A stretch of DNA of 25,638 nt from NCBI GenBank assembly GCA_007120155.1, contig SKOF01000558.1, positions 1 through 25,638 on the forward strand. Reading direction: 5' to 3'. The translations under genes and the position numbers were made by a program. Below are positions 7,806 to 16,568 of the stretch, in pieces. The notes beneath the pieces are model-generated. The model searched no databases. It was not told the DNA's origin and saw only the letters and a program-made list of their open reading frames with translations. The first letter of the stretch is position 1. The number at the start of each line of letters is the position of its first letter. The DNA comes from Thioalkalivibrio sp. (GTDB lineage: Bacteria; Pseudomonadota; Gammaproteobacteria; Ectothiorhodospirales; Ectothiorhodospiraceae).

Positions 7806-10800
7806 CGGTCCCGGAGTGACCGAAGCCTTCATCAGGGCAGTAGCTGAAGGTCGCAGCGGTAGGACAGGTCAGCCTCCACAGACAGGAGGAGCTGTCGAAG
7901 CCTTCACTCGTGCTGCTGCAGAAGCAGGAGCTAGGCCACAGAGGAGTGATCAACATAGGCAGTTCTTCCGTGATCAGACTACTCGAGGCCAACGTGCGTT
8001 GGAGATGGCACGTCAGTTTAGTGGGAGGGTAATTGACTCAGCCTTTCTCTCTCCCATCCAGGCAGTTGCAGAGCTTCCTGGAGTGCTCGGTGTAGATGAC
8101 ACTCCAGCTGATATGCTTGCAGAGCGTGTCGAAGGTTTCCGTGAGGGTATCTCCAATCGGATGGAGAGGAGAGCGTTCGAGATGGGCCTCAGCGAACGGG
8201 AGGCAGCTGCCGCTGGGTTTGGGGGAGAGCTCTTCGGCTTCATGGTTCCTGCAGTAGGAGCACTGAAGGTTGCGTCTCTTCTCCGTAGGAGTAGGAGGAT
8301 CCTCCCCTTCGATCCACTTCAGGACGTCACAGCGGGCCTTATGTTTGGAGGACTCCTCACCCCGAATGAGGAAGCTACCGAACGAGCGAAAACAGCGTTG
8401 ATTGAAGGAGGTCTCTTTGGGGCAGTAGGGATTGTGGCGAGGGGAGTTATCGTCCCTATCATGAGGTACCGGGCAGGGAGAGTAGCAGCGAGAGAGGCAG
8501 ATGAGAGAGTGATGGAGATCATCTCACGACTCGGTGGGGATGAGCCTCCTATCCTAGACAGTCCCGATCTAGCCCGAGGGGTTCTTAAGCAACTTAGTGA
8601 AGAGGATTGGATTCTCAACTCTCCAATCGCCCAGAGGATCCTTGAAAGGAATGCGAATGAGACTGCTGTGGTCCAAGCTATAATGGACAACGCACAGCAG
8701 CGTGCTAACATAGGGGTTCTTAGGAATATCACTGACCCTGCTCGGGTGATTAGAAGGATTGAGGATGAGTTCCCTGCCTTCCGGGGTAAGATGCAAGCCT
8801 TCCGTGCTGATAATCCTTCGAGGCCTGACAGGTTCAGAGGTAAGGAAGGGACATATGATCTATACTTCGGTACGTCTGGGCTGAGCGGTAAGCAGCGGTC
8901 TCAGCTGGCTAGAGAGGGGTTCTTCGAAGGGCAGAGAGTACTATACACCCGAGGTGGGATTGAGGGTGAGTACATCGGTCGGGCAGGAAAGACAAGAATC
9001 GCCTTTCGTGATCTGCAGACTGGGAAGATCAGACGAGTGAATATGGATAATATTCAGGACCTGCCCTACGGGATTGTGCCTGATGAACGGGCTCCTGAAC
9101 TGAGTGCCCTGTATAAGGACTTCTCTGAATTCTACTCCTCTGCCGCAGCTAGGCTCAGGAGTGAAGGCTCAGGTATGAGTCCAGATGACTTCATTCGTGG
9201 GATTAGAGAAGGGCGGATTGATCCTACTACGCTTCCTGAAGACAGAGCTTTCTTCCTACGTAGAGTAGATGTTGCAGATGATGCTCCGGGCGCTGCGGCA
9301 TTTGCAGTAGTAGGTAGAGATGGTCAGGAGGTTGCTCATGTTGTTGGAGAGGTCACAGGTGACGCTTTCAGAGTTGTTAATATTCAAGCTGCATCAGATG
9401 AAGTTGCGCAGGGTCTTCTCGGTCCGGGGAACGTGAGACTACTAGGAAGGCAGCTCGTTGAGCAGCTCAGAGCCACTGGTCATAACCCGAGAGTTATCAC
9501 TGGGATTAGGGAATCGGGTGCTGCACCAGGGAGAGTACAGAGTCTAGACGTAGAGCAGCTCATGCGTGAGGCTCCAACCGAACGGTTCATGAATGAGCCG
9601 AACGCTATCACTCACCTGCACGATGCAGGGTTGACTCCCCAGGACGCGACGGAGGCACTTGCAGTGGCTAATGCTAGGAGGGCAGAGGCAGGACTCCCCC
9701 CGATCCCAACAGTTCAGGAACTCATCCAACGGTCGGGAGTTGAGTTTGTCAAGCCGAATCCAAGTCAAGCCCTAGGGAGCTTCGATGAAATCTTCGAAGC
9801 ATGGGCGAGAGAGCGTGGCTTCCTCCTCGATCAATTGGAAGAGATCACTGACATGACTGCTCATGCAGCTGCCATGATCCCAGGGAGGAGGTTCACATCT
9901 ATTGCATCCTGGGATCGAGGTAGTGTTAGGTCAGCCACCCCGACAGGGCAAGGGAGTGAGCTTGCCACAAGTGTCAGGGTGCAGAGGACGGTCTCTGAGC
10001 CGAGAGATCTCGAGGCAGCTCGAGTGCATTTCGCAGAGCGTCTACGTGCTGACCTACTCAAGCGGGTTCCGGAGGAGGATCTAACTGTCTTCACCCGGAT
10101 TCGGGATCAGCTCATGGAAATTGGGGAGGAGATCCCTGACGACCTTAGGGCACTAGCGGCGAGGGCTGGTTTCAATCAGTCCAAGCGTCCTGATGGTTCG
10201 GTTACAGTGAGAGATATCAACACAGGAGCGAGGTTTGACTTCGTTTCAGAGAGGGAAGCGAGGGAGGGTTTGGAGAATGTGATCCGTAATATGCGAGACA
10301 CTCCAGACGGCTCGATTATTCCTGCTAACTTCGGTGGAGGTATCACCACCAATCCGGGCTTGCTTCGCAATGTGGATGGGGAGCTACTCGACCCCAACCT
10401 GGGCCTGGCACAGCAGGCGAGAGAAGGGGTGAGTGGTAGGGCAGTGACGAATATGAGAGACTTCATCGTCAATATTGATAGGGACTTTGGTACTCCTCTA
10501 TTCACCAGGTTTGTTGATAAGCTCATCCGTGGTCACGCGCTCTCTGTCCAGGAGAGCGCACCCTGGCTGCGACAGGTCGGGAATCTGTTCAAGGGATGGA
10601 AGCAGAATGATCTGAATCAGTTGGGTCGCTTCCTGACCACAACAGAGGAGGTGGCACTGAATCAGAATCGCCTCCTAACCCGGGCTGAGAAGATCCAGAT
10701 TGGACGGGAGCTAGGGATTGAGAACCCTGCCCGGTTTGCAGCGAAGAGTGAAGAGATGACTCGGGTGTGGAGAGCGGCGGCTCGTCACTACGGGTTCCCA

Positions 10801-12609
10801 GAGGATCGAATCATTCCGGAGTACTTCGGTCGCATCCGCTCCTTTGCTGATAAGCATGGAGGACGTGCTCACCTGTCAGCCATCTTCCCTGAAGGTGTGC
10901 CTGATCACTGGCAGTGGGCAGCGGAGTTCATGAGAACAGGTGAGATGAGTAACTTTGAACTCAACCCTGCCATTGTGATGGCGAAGTGGTTCCGAGGTGC
11001 TGCCACGAATAGACATACGAGAGAGCCTTGGGAAGAACTCGCTCGTGTTGTTGGGACAAGGAATAACCCAGGTATGACGATTGGTGATCTCTCCCCAGCG
11101 CAGAGAGAGGCGATGTTGCAGAGGACGCCTGCTCTCCGTAACCTGGAGCCTGCCGAGTTGATGAGAGAACCTGTCCTACCTGGTCCGATTGCAGATACAC
11201 TTCGTGAGTTCCTCACCATGATGCGAGGTCTGCCCAGCTCAAGTCAGGCAGCGACAAGGAGGTCATTCAAGTCCTTCTTCAAGAATCTGGGCGTGACGTT
11301 TGATGAGACACTCCTTGACGAGTACGTGAATGTGGGTCTCTCCACTATGTACGGGAGTGCGATGGGTCTTCGGATTATGCAGACTGCCAGAAACCTGACA
11401 CAGCCTGCTTATCTGACAGGAGGTAGGTTAGGGTTCAGGGATGCACAGACCTCGATGAGGCAGGCCCTCACAATCGAAGGGTTCAGGGAAGTGCAGCAGG
11501 AAGGGGTGATTCGAGCAGTGTCAGGTGGCGGACTCCCAATGCACGATCAGGTGTTTGAGCAGCTCGGAACCAACATTCAAGGATCAGGGATATTCGGCAC
11601 TGCTATTGCAGGTGCGATGCGCTCAGGTCTCCGTCTTGGTAACGTTAGCAGGAAGGTCAGTGAGAAGTTCCTAATCCCCTACACTGCGACGGATGAACTC
11701 AACCGAGCGTGGAGTTACTTCTGGTACAAGGACCATACGCGCCGGCTCCTTCAACGATTTGAGGGAGGACAGCTTACCCCGGAGAGATTCCTCGATGACC
11801 TAGCCCCAGGCATGGCGAGGAACCTTAAGGAGGAGGCACTCAGGGTTAGGCAGAGGGAAGGGAATGAGAGATTCCTCCGAACGGTAGCGAGATGGGGCAC
11901 TGATGAGGACGCCTTCATCTACGGAGCGTCAGTGCAGCCTGCTTGGATGCAGCATCCGGCGGGTAGGTTCATGGGAATGTTCGGGACTTGGCCGCTCTGG
12001 TTGAAGTCCCACTACGGGCGGGTAATGAAGAACATGACCCCAGGACAGCAGGCCTCGTATGCAATGAGGACAGCGGCGACGACTGGCTCCCTTGTTATTA
12101 CAGGGTATAGTATGGGAGTTAACATGACGAACTGGATTGCACCGCTCTCCCTATTCGGCTACGGAGGTGGACCTGGGACAGAGTGGGCAATCGATGCACA
12201 GCGTCTCATCACAGCCCCGATGGATCAGAAGGCAGATGCCGCTAGGAATCTACAACGTAACATGGGAGCGCTTAGTCTCCCCGGTCAGGTATTCTTTCGT
12301 GAGACAGTCCGCTCCACACAGCAGGCAGAGAACTTCCCTCATGCAGTACTACTTATGGGCCTTGGCAGGCCGATGGATGAAGATCACTGGTACTTCGATA
12401 CCGTTCTGAATCAAAGACCTATTGATCGGATTAAGGACAGTCCGACGATTAGGAGATGGTTCGATAATGAAGATGGATTCTTCGAGTCTGAGCCACCTCC
12501 GATTAGCCCGGAGAGAACCATGCCCCCGGGCCTTCCTATTCTGCCACAGGGAGGACAACAGGATCCTGGCCAACCTTCTTCACCGTCCGAACCCGGCCCA
12601 TTGCCTTGA
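7798..12609 (+). CDS. Giant internal virion / DNA-ejection protein (1603 residues)
   Basis: The start is the ATG at 7798, preceded by GGAGGG and overlapping the previous stop by 8 bp; the 29 codons upstream in frame lie inside the previous gene and are unlikely to be used. Visible parts: Gly/Ala hydrophobic stretches at about residues 140-165 and 180-222; an SH3/KOW-like strand pattern at about 379-421 (GQRVLYTRGGIEGEY); long helical, Arg-rich central regions; a hydrophobic segment at about 1427-1456 (SLVITGYSMGVNMTNWIAPL); and a Pro-rich tail. Size, last position in the structural block and membrane-like segments match T7 gp16-type ejection proteins and large polyvalent phage proteins. No transglycosylase motif was found. 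The last 74 bp overlap the end of a gene on the other strand. Confidence 0.6.
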   Translation: MANGPGVTEAFIRAVAEGRSGRTGQPPQTGGAVEAFTRAAAEAGARPQRSDQHRQFFRDQTTRGQRALEMARQFSGRVIDSAFLSPIQAVAELPGVLGVDDTPADMLAERVEGFREGISNRMERRAFEMGLSEREAAAAGFGGELFGFMVPAVGALKVASLLRRSRRILPFDPLQDVTAGLMFGGLLTPNEEATERAKTALIEGGLFGAVGIVARGVIVPIMRYRAGRVAAREADERVMEIISRLGGDEPPILDSPDLARGVLKQLSEEDWILNSPIAQRILERNANETAVVQAIMDNAQQRANIGVLRNITDPARVIRRIEDEFPAFRGKMQAFRADNPSRPDRFRGKEGTYDLYFGTSGLSGKQRSQLAREGFFEGQRVLYTRGGIEGEYIGRAGKTRIAFRDLQTGKIRRVNMDNIQDLPYGIVPDERAPELSALYKDFSEFYSSAAARLRSEGSGMSPDDFIRGIREGRIDPTTLPEDRAFFLRRVDVADDAPGAAAFAVVGRDGQEVAHVVGEVTGDAFRVVNIQAASDEVAQGLLGPGNVRLLGRQLVEQLRATGHNPRVITGIRESGAAPGRVQSLDVEQLMREAPTERFMNEPNAITHLHDAGLTPQDATEALAVANARRAEAGLPPIPTVQELIQRSGVEFVKPNPSQALGSFDEIFEAWARERGFLLDQLEEITDMTAHAAAMIPGRRFTSIASWDRGSVRSATPTGQGSELATSVRVQRTVSEPRDLEAARVHFAERLRADLLKRVPEEDLTVFTRIRDQLMEIGEEIPDDLRALAARAGFNQSKRPDGSVTVRDINTGARFDFVSEREAREGLENVIRNMRDTPDGSIIPANFGGGITTNPGLLRNVDGELLDPNLGLAQQAREGVSGRAVTNMRDFIVNIDRDFGTPLFTRFVDKLIRGHALSVQESAPWLRQVGNLFKGWKQNDLNQLGRFLTTTEEVALNQNRLLTRAEKIQIGRELGIENPARFAAKSEEMTRVWRAAARHYGFPEDRIIPEYFGRIRSFADKHGGRAHLSAIFPEGVPDHWQWAAEFMRTGEMSNFELNPAIVMAKWFRGAATNRHTREPWEELARVVGTRNNPGMTIGDLSPAQREAMLQRTPALRNLEPAELMREPVLPGPIADTLREFLTMMRGLPSSSQAATRRSFKSFFKNLGVTFDETLLDEYVNVGLSTMYGSAMGLRIMQTARNLTQPAYLTGGRLGFRDAQTSMRQALTIEGFREVQQEGVIRAVSGGGLPMHDQVFEQLGTNIQGSGIFGTAIAGAMRSGLRLGNVSRKVSEKFLIPYTATDELNRAWSYFWYKDHTRRLLQRFEGGQLTPERFLDDLAPGMARNLKEEALRVRQREGNERFLRTVARWGTDEDAFIYGASVQPAWMQHPAGRFMGMFGTWPLWLKSHYGRVMKNMTPGQQASYAMRTAATTGSLVITGYSMGVNMTNWIAPLSLFGYGGGPGTEWAIDAQRLITAPMDQKADAARNLQRNMGALSLPGQVFFRETVRSTQQAENFPHAVLLMGLGRPMDEDHWYFDTVLNQRPIDRIKDSPTIRRWFDNEDGFFESEPPPISPERTMPPGLPILPQGGQQDPGQPSSPSEPGPLP

Positions 12610-13684
12610 GCATTTGAAGGATCTTGGCGATCTCTTGCACGTCGCCTGAGGCGTAGTTCCGGGAGTAGATCTCAGTCTCAGTCATACCTCCGCTTTTACA
12701 TATCTCACCATAGATCCGCTCGAGGTCGGAGGCGTGTTGGTACTTACCGACAGCAGAGAAGGCCTTACTCATGTCGGTAGAGATCATCTGGATTATCTTC
12801 CACGCCTTACCAATGTGACGGTCGGTTATTTCTAGGCTGTCTGACTGTGCAGCCGAGAGGGTCATTGCCACCTTCAGGACGTGGTTCTTCTTCATCCAGT
12901 GGAAGCCCTCGGTTCGATGATCCTCCGGGTTAGAGTTGTAGATCTCATGGTAGATCTCCTCATACTTCTTACGACCCTCAGGTGTGATGGAGAACTCACC
13001 CTTCAGCTCAGCAATCTCATTTAGGCCTTCGATTAGTTTATCTCTCAGTCTTTCATCTAGAGCAGGTGGGAACGGGTAGAGCTTCGGCGGTTCATCTCCG
13101 TAGACGAACACTGTGCGGCGTGTAAAGCCGTGACCTATAGCTTCAACCGGGAAGCCGTTAGCGATCCAGCTTGGAGTTGTAGCGCCGAGGATGTTGAGGA
13201 GCGGCTTGTAAAGAGGGTCCCGACCTTGGTGCTTGGTTGAGTATTCCCACTTCCCATGCCCGTCGTAGATGTCAGTTAGGAAGCTCACCATCATGAGGCC
13301 ACTTGGCTCGATGAGACTGCTTAGCTCACTGCTAACAATCGTGGCAGTCGCAGGTATCCCAGTACGTTTGCTTCCTGCGTGTGACATACGACGGATTAGT
13401 TCCTCCCGGCTGAGAGAGTCCGGCATGAACTTGATATCTTCCACGTTCTTTAGGAGATCCTTCCCGATACCCAGGGCGGTTCCCTTACCTACCTTCCCTG
13501 GTGGTCCGACGAGGATGATGTACTGGTTGGGATAGAGGATGAAACGTCCTTGATCGAGCCAGACGTTCCTACGTAGGACGCTACTCACCACAGAGATAGC
13601 AGTCCACAGGTTATACACCTCCGGACTCTCTCCATGGCGTGCGTATTCGTAGTATGCCTTAAACCACTGCCTGCCCGCAGTCAT
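12536..13684 (-). CDS. DUF3987-like ATPase / putative replicative helicase
   Basis: The 382-residue product has a P-loop GPPGKVGKGT at residues 60-69 inside a YIILVGPPG strand, and an IVSSELSSLI segment near 115 in the place of Walker B, with Glu. This order, with FHWMKKNHVLKVAM near the C-terminal half, fits DUF3987-type ATPases, which belong to phage and plasmid primase-helicase systems. No primase domain is visible, so it may be helicase or ATPase only. Its start overlaps the ribbon-helix-helix gene by ATGA. It is the last gene of the minus block, and its final 74 bp are also coding on the other strand. It probably serves replication together with the polymerase two genes upstream. Confidence 0.6.
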   Translation of the reverse strand: MTAGRQWFKAYYEYARHGESPEVYNLWTAISVVSSVLRRNVWLDQGRFILYPNQYIILVGPPGKVGKGTALGIGKDLLKNVEDIKFMPDSLSREELIRRMSHAGSKRTGIPATATIVSSELSSLIEPSGLMMVSFLTDIYDGHGKWEYSTKHQGRDPLYKPLLNILGATTPSWIANGFPVEAIGHGFTRRTVFVYGDEPPKLYPFPPALDERLRDKLIEGLNEIAELKGEFSITPEGRKKYEEIYHEIYNSNPEDHRTEGFHWMKKNHVLKVAMTLSAAQSDSLEITDRHIGKAWKIIQMISTDMSKAFSAVGKYQHASDLERIYGEICKSGGMTETEIYSRNYASGDVQEIAKILQMLKAMGRVRTVKKVGQDPVVLPVAE

Positions 13685-13890
13685 ACGCCCTCTATCTCAT
13701 CTCTGATCTGCCTCCAGCCGAGGGCTACAGAAGCGCGTAGGGCAACGGAGAGCTTGATCCCCTCTCGATCCACGACCTCCCGAATGTCTTGCTCTAGGTC
13801 AGCAGGGAGTCGAATAGTGAGCACCCGTAGGTTAGATGGACTCCCGTGGATACGAAGGTTTTCAATAATTGAATTACTTATGTCTTCCAT
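13681..13890 (-). CDS. Ribbon-helix-helix (CopG/Arc-like) DNA-binding protein
   Basis: The 69-residue product has a strand-helix-helix pattern: LRVLTIRLPADLEQDIREVV, then KLSVALRASVALGWRQI. That is the Arc/MetJ/CopG fold, which binds palindromic operators as a dimer through the strand (LTIRLP). The ATG at 13890 is preferred over a TTG at 13905 because GGAG lies 7 bp upstream. The gene overlaps the upstream small gene by 17 bp and the ATPase gene by ATGA. Codons 6-10 contain the palindrome TTCAATAATTGAA, so the protein may control its own gene and the other two sites; this is inference. Confidence 0.7.
   Translation of the reverse strand: MEDISNSIIENLRIHGSPSNLRVLTIRLPADLEQDIREVVDREGIKLSVALRASVALGWRQIRDEIEGV
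13861..13873. repeat. Palindrome TTCAATNATTGAA, copy 2
   Basis: A perfect 6+1+6 bp palindrome (centre A) inside the start of the ribbon-helix-helix gene and just past the stop of the small gene before it. On the minus strand its flanks match copy 1 at 27 of 31 positions. Confidence 0.6.
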
Positions 13891-14050
13891 CGGAATTCTC
13901 CGCAACTAGTTTTGCATTGTGGTAGATACCTTCTTCATTGGTTACTGTTAGTATCCTTGGTTGTCCGTCTTCTATCACCAGATGTATTGCTAAGACAATC
14001 TGGTTCCCCATGTAGGGCTCCCGAACCTTGACCTCATAACGATAGACCAT
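13874..14050 (-). CDS. Hypothetical 58-residue protein
   Basis: The ATG at 14050 shares one base with the polymerase stop (TGATG), which supports this start over an upstream ATG at 14068 lying inside the polymerase gene. The product looks like a small antiparallel beta protein (VYRYEVKVREP, IVLAIHLVIEDGQPRILTV) with a charged end. No family is recognised. Its position between the polymerase and a DNA-binding protein suggests replication or regulation, without direct evidence. Confidence 0.6.
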   Translation of the reverse strand: MVYRYEVKVREPYMGNQIVLAIHLVIEDGQPRILTVTNEEGIYHNAKLVAENSDGRHK

Positions 14051-16362
14051 CAGCCCATCTCCTTCCAATTCTGCCCAGTCTTAGTCTCGACAGGGATAGT
14101 TATCATCATGTTGCCTGCGCGGAGAGGCTTGGACATCTCCTCCATAATGATCTCCTGAGCCTCATCTTCTCTACCTTCCGGAACCTGGTAGAGTCCACCA
14201 TCGTGAGCGTGGATGAGTATCTTCATCCATCGAGCACGTTCCCAGACACGACTGATGGAGAGGGTGGTGAGGTCAGCGATGGAGCTCTGCGGACGGTAGC
14301 TTACTGCCGACCTGTGAACGTGGTCCTTCTGCCTCATACGGGAGTTCTCACCTGGGAAGGAGACACGACGACCGAAGGCATTATCCAGCCAGCCTTCCCT
14401 CTTCACCTTGAGATAGATCTCGTACCACCATGCTTCCAGCCCAGGGTTTAGTTCCAAGTAACCGTTGGCAAGTTCCTTCGCTCGGGCTGCAGTGATCCCA
14501 ATTCCAGTTTCGAGGTACTGCTTGTTCACACGCTTCTTAAGTCCTGCCCAGGTCTGCACGTAGTTCATACTGTGTCGGCAGGTCTTGAGGAGGAATCGCT
14601 CCTCGACGGTGTCCTTGGAACGTCCTTCAGCCTCAGCCTCTGCCACCATCTGCATGATCTGCTCGTAGGTGAGATCCAACATCGGGGCGAGGAGAGCGTG
14701 GACGTCCTTCCCGTCATCCATTGCTTGGAGTAGCTCCAGGTCACGGGTCTCCGCTGCCACGTAGCGAGCCTCAGCCTGACTCAGATCCCAGCCGACAAAG
14801 GTGTGACCTGGGTCTGCGATGTAGACTTCCCTCGCATCGATGGGGACTGTTTGCTGAGCAACCCCGTTCCACCAAGGGTTGGTAGTACTGAGTCGACCGG
14901 AGAGAGTGTTAGCCAGGTTCCAGTTTGTCCTGATCCTGCCATCTAGGTCTACGATACCTTCGTTGATGTAGCGTGAGACGATGTTGCGATTCTGTCTCAC
15001 CCGGATGATAGCGGTTAGGACTTCCTTCACGTCCTCCCTTGTCTCGGAAGCTGCAATATCCATGAGGACGTCTTGCGCACTTGTCCTTTTCGTGCGACCA
15101 GGGATACCGATCTCGTCATACACAACTTCACACACCTGAACGGAAGAGCGGCAGTTGAAGCTCCTACCCACAATGTTGCTCAGGGCCTCCTCCAGGCGGT
15201 CAGCCTCACCAGTGTAGTGAGCCTCCAACTCGGCGAGCTTCTCCTGATCTGCCAGGATACCCATCTTCCCTGCTTCAAGGAAGGGTTCCATCATGAGCAT
15301 GGATATGTCGTAGCCTGTCTTACCCTGTGTGACAGGAAACTCATCCTTCTTAATACCCTGAATGGACTCGAGAGTGACAACACAGTCAGTGGCGCAATAG
15401 GCCTTACCACGCTCATCTTCACCAACGAACTCGATATCACCCTTGTAGTAAGGCCAGTCGGTTAGGATAGAGGAGATGAAGTTCAGTCCCTTCTCCCCTA
15501 ACCTCGGCCAGCACCAGTGCCAGGCTACCATTGTGTCGTGTTGAATACCAGTGACTGGGTAATCGATCCGATCGAGAGCAACCACATCGAACATAGCGTT
15601 CTGCATCACCTTCGGCACAGGAAGGGTGAGGAACTCCCGAAGTATCCTACGGTGGAAGTCGTCCTTCGGTTCAATGATGATAGCGAAGTCCTTCGAGTCA
15701 GCGAACCCCACGTAGGCGAGTGCTTCCGGCTGGTACCATTCGGAGTCGACTGCAAGGAGCTCTGCAGATCGGAAGCGCTCCAGTGCATCCATTAGTTCCT
15801 TCTCACTGGGTGAGGTCAGGAACGTCGCACTGTTTCTCGGATGACTCCACCCTTTATTAGCATACCGGATAGCCTTCGCTACGTCCCAGTCTAGGATCGG
15901 TGTCTTCTGGAACTGACGAGAGCGCATATACCAAGCAGGGTGAATAGTAGGGAGCACCAGAGGAGCCCCTGGAAGGGTGGACTGGATTGGGGCTCCTCGC
16001 TTGTCGAAGATTCCTGTCTTCTGCGTGAGAGCCCATAAGGCGTGGTTACCGAGTGCGAGAATGCAGCGGGGTTGCACTTCTTGTATGTCGCTAACCAACT
16101 CCGTGATTCCTTCGAAAAAGACATCGGTCGGTGCTCCTTTGTCGAAGAAGAACTTATCCTTCGGGTAGGTGGGCTTGTACTTCACTGCGTTCGTGATGAA
16201 GCACTCCTCTCGCCTGATACCATTAGCACGGAGTGCATCGTTGAGCATCTCCCCTGACCGTCCGACGAAGGGCTTGCCCTGTGCTACCTCCTCACTGCCC
16301 GGGCTCTCCCCTACGATCATGAGGTTAGCATCCTTGGGACCGATTGAGGGTACTCGCTTCAT
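14050..16362 (-). CDS. DNA polymerase, family A, with N-terminal UDG family 4-like domain and 3'-5' exonuclease
   Basis: The 770-residue product has three parts. Residues 12-150 resemble family 4 uracil-DNA glycosylase: GESPGSEE at 18-25, KPFVGRSGEML at 30-40, ITNAVKYKP at 56-64, PTIHPAW at 138-144. The four Cys that bind iron-sulphur in free enzymes are absent. Residues 200-330 are a DEDD exonuclease: D206/E208, N255-FD 258-259, Y322/D326. Residues 360-770 are the polymerase: SGRLSTTNP at 488-495, motif A WDLSQAEAR with D526, motif B with K593, H597, N600, Y601, W605, and motif C HDG at 720-722 in place of HDE. Phage SPO1 polymerase has a similar N-terminal domain. It is probably the replicative polymerase. 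It starts at ATGA with the upstream gene. Confidence 0.93.
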   Translation of the reverse strand: MKRVPSIGPKDANLMIVGESPGSEEVAQGKPFVGRSGEMLNDALRANGIRREECFITNAVKYKPTYPKDKFFFDKGAPTDVFFEGITELVSDIQEVQPRCILALGNHALWALTQKTGIFDKRGAPIQSTLPGAPLVLPTIHPAWYMRSRQFQKTPILDWDVAKAIRYANKGWSHPRNSATFLTSPSEKELMDALERFRSAELLAVDSEWYQPEALAYVGFADSKDFAIIIEPKDDFHRRILREFLTLPVPKVMQNAMFDVVALDRIDYPVTGIQHDTMVAWHWCWPRLGEKGLNFISSILTDWPYYKGDIEFVGEDERGKAYCATDCVVTLESIQGIKKDEFPVTQGKTGYDISMLMMEPFLEAGKMGILADQEKLAELEAHYTGEADRLEEALSNIVGRSFNCRSSVQVCEVVYDEIGIPGRTKRTSAQDVLMDIAASETREDVKEVLTAIIRVRQNRNIVSRYINEGIVDLDGRIRTNWNLANTLSGRLSTTNPWWNGVAQQTVPIDAREVYIADPGHTFVGWDLSQAEARYVAAETRDLELLQAMDDGKDVHALLAPMLDLTYEQIMQMVAEAEAEGRSKDTVEERFLLKTCRHSMNYVQTWAGLKKRVNKQYLETGIGITAARAKELANGYLELNPGLEAWWYEIYLKVKREGWLDNAFGRRVSFPGENSRMRQKDHVHRSAVSYRPQSSIADLTTLSISRVWERARWMKILIHAHDGGLYQVPEGREDEAQEIIMEEMSKPLRAGNMMITIPVETKTGQNWKEMG

Positions 16363-16568
16363 TGGATGCTCCTAACCGCTGTGCGACGAGCGAGGATGAC
16401 ATAGCGTGCGATAGGGGTGGGCTCCGAGTTGATCTGGAATTTCTTGCTAACCATCTCTACTCCTGCAAACATGACAGTGTGTATCTCCCATCCTTCTTCT
16501 TCATAATCATCAATAGCCCGGATTAGGTTATCCTCACCCAGTGCCTTGATAACAGTCCATTCATTCAT
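16359..16568 (-). CDS. DUF4177-like small protein
   Basis: The 69-residue product has the pattern of DUF4177-type proteins: an N-terminal strand, a helix ending in YEEEGWEIHTV (residues 22-32), and a C-terminal strand ARYVILARR. Such proteins are short alpha-beta folds of unknown role, common in phages and bacteria. It overlaps the ParB-methyltransferase gene by 8 bp and the polymerase by ATGA, so it is co-translated with both. The GGAGACTAG before the start gives a moderate ribosome site. Confidence 0.5.
   Translation of the reverse strand: MNEWTVIKALGEDNLIRAIDDYEEEGWEIHTVMFAGVEMVSKKFQINSEPTPIARYVILARRTAVRSIQ

Noticed and set aside
12555..12565. CAGGATCCTG palindrome in the convergent overlap as a terminator
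   Set aside because: It is short, has no loop or T-run, and is coding on both strands.
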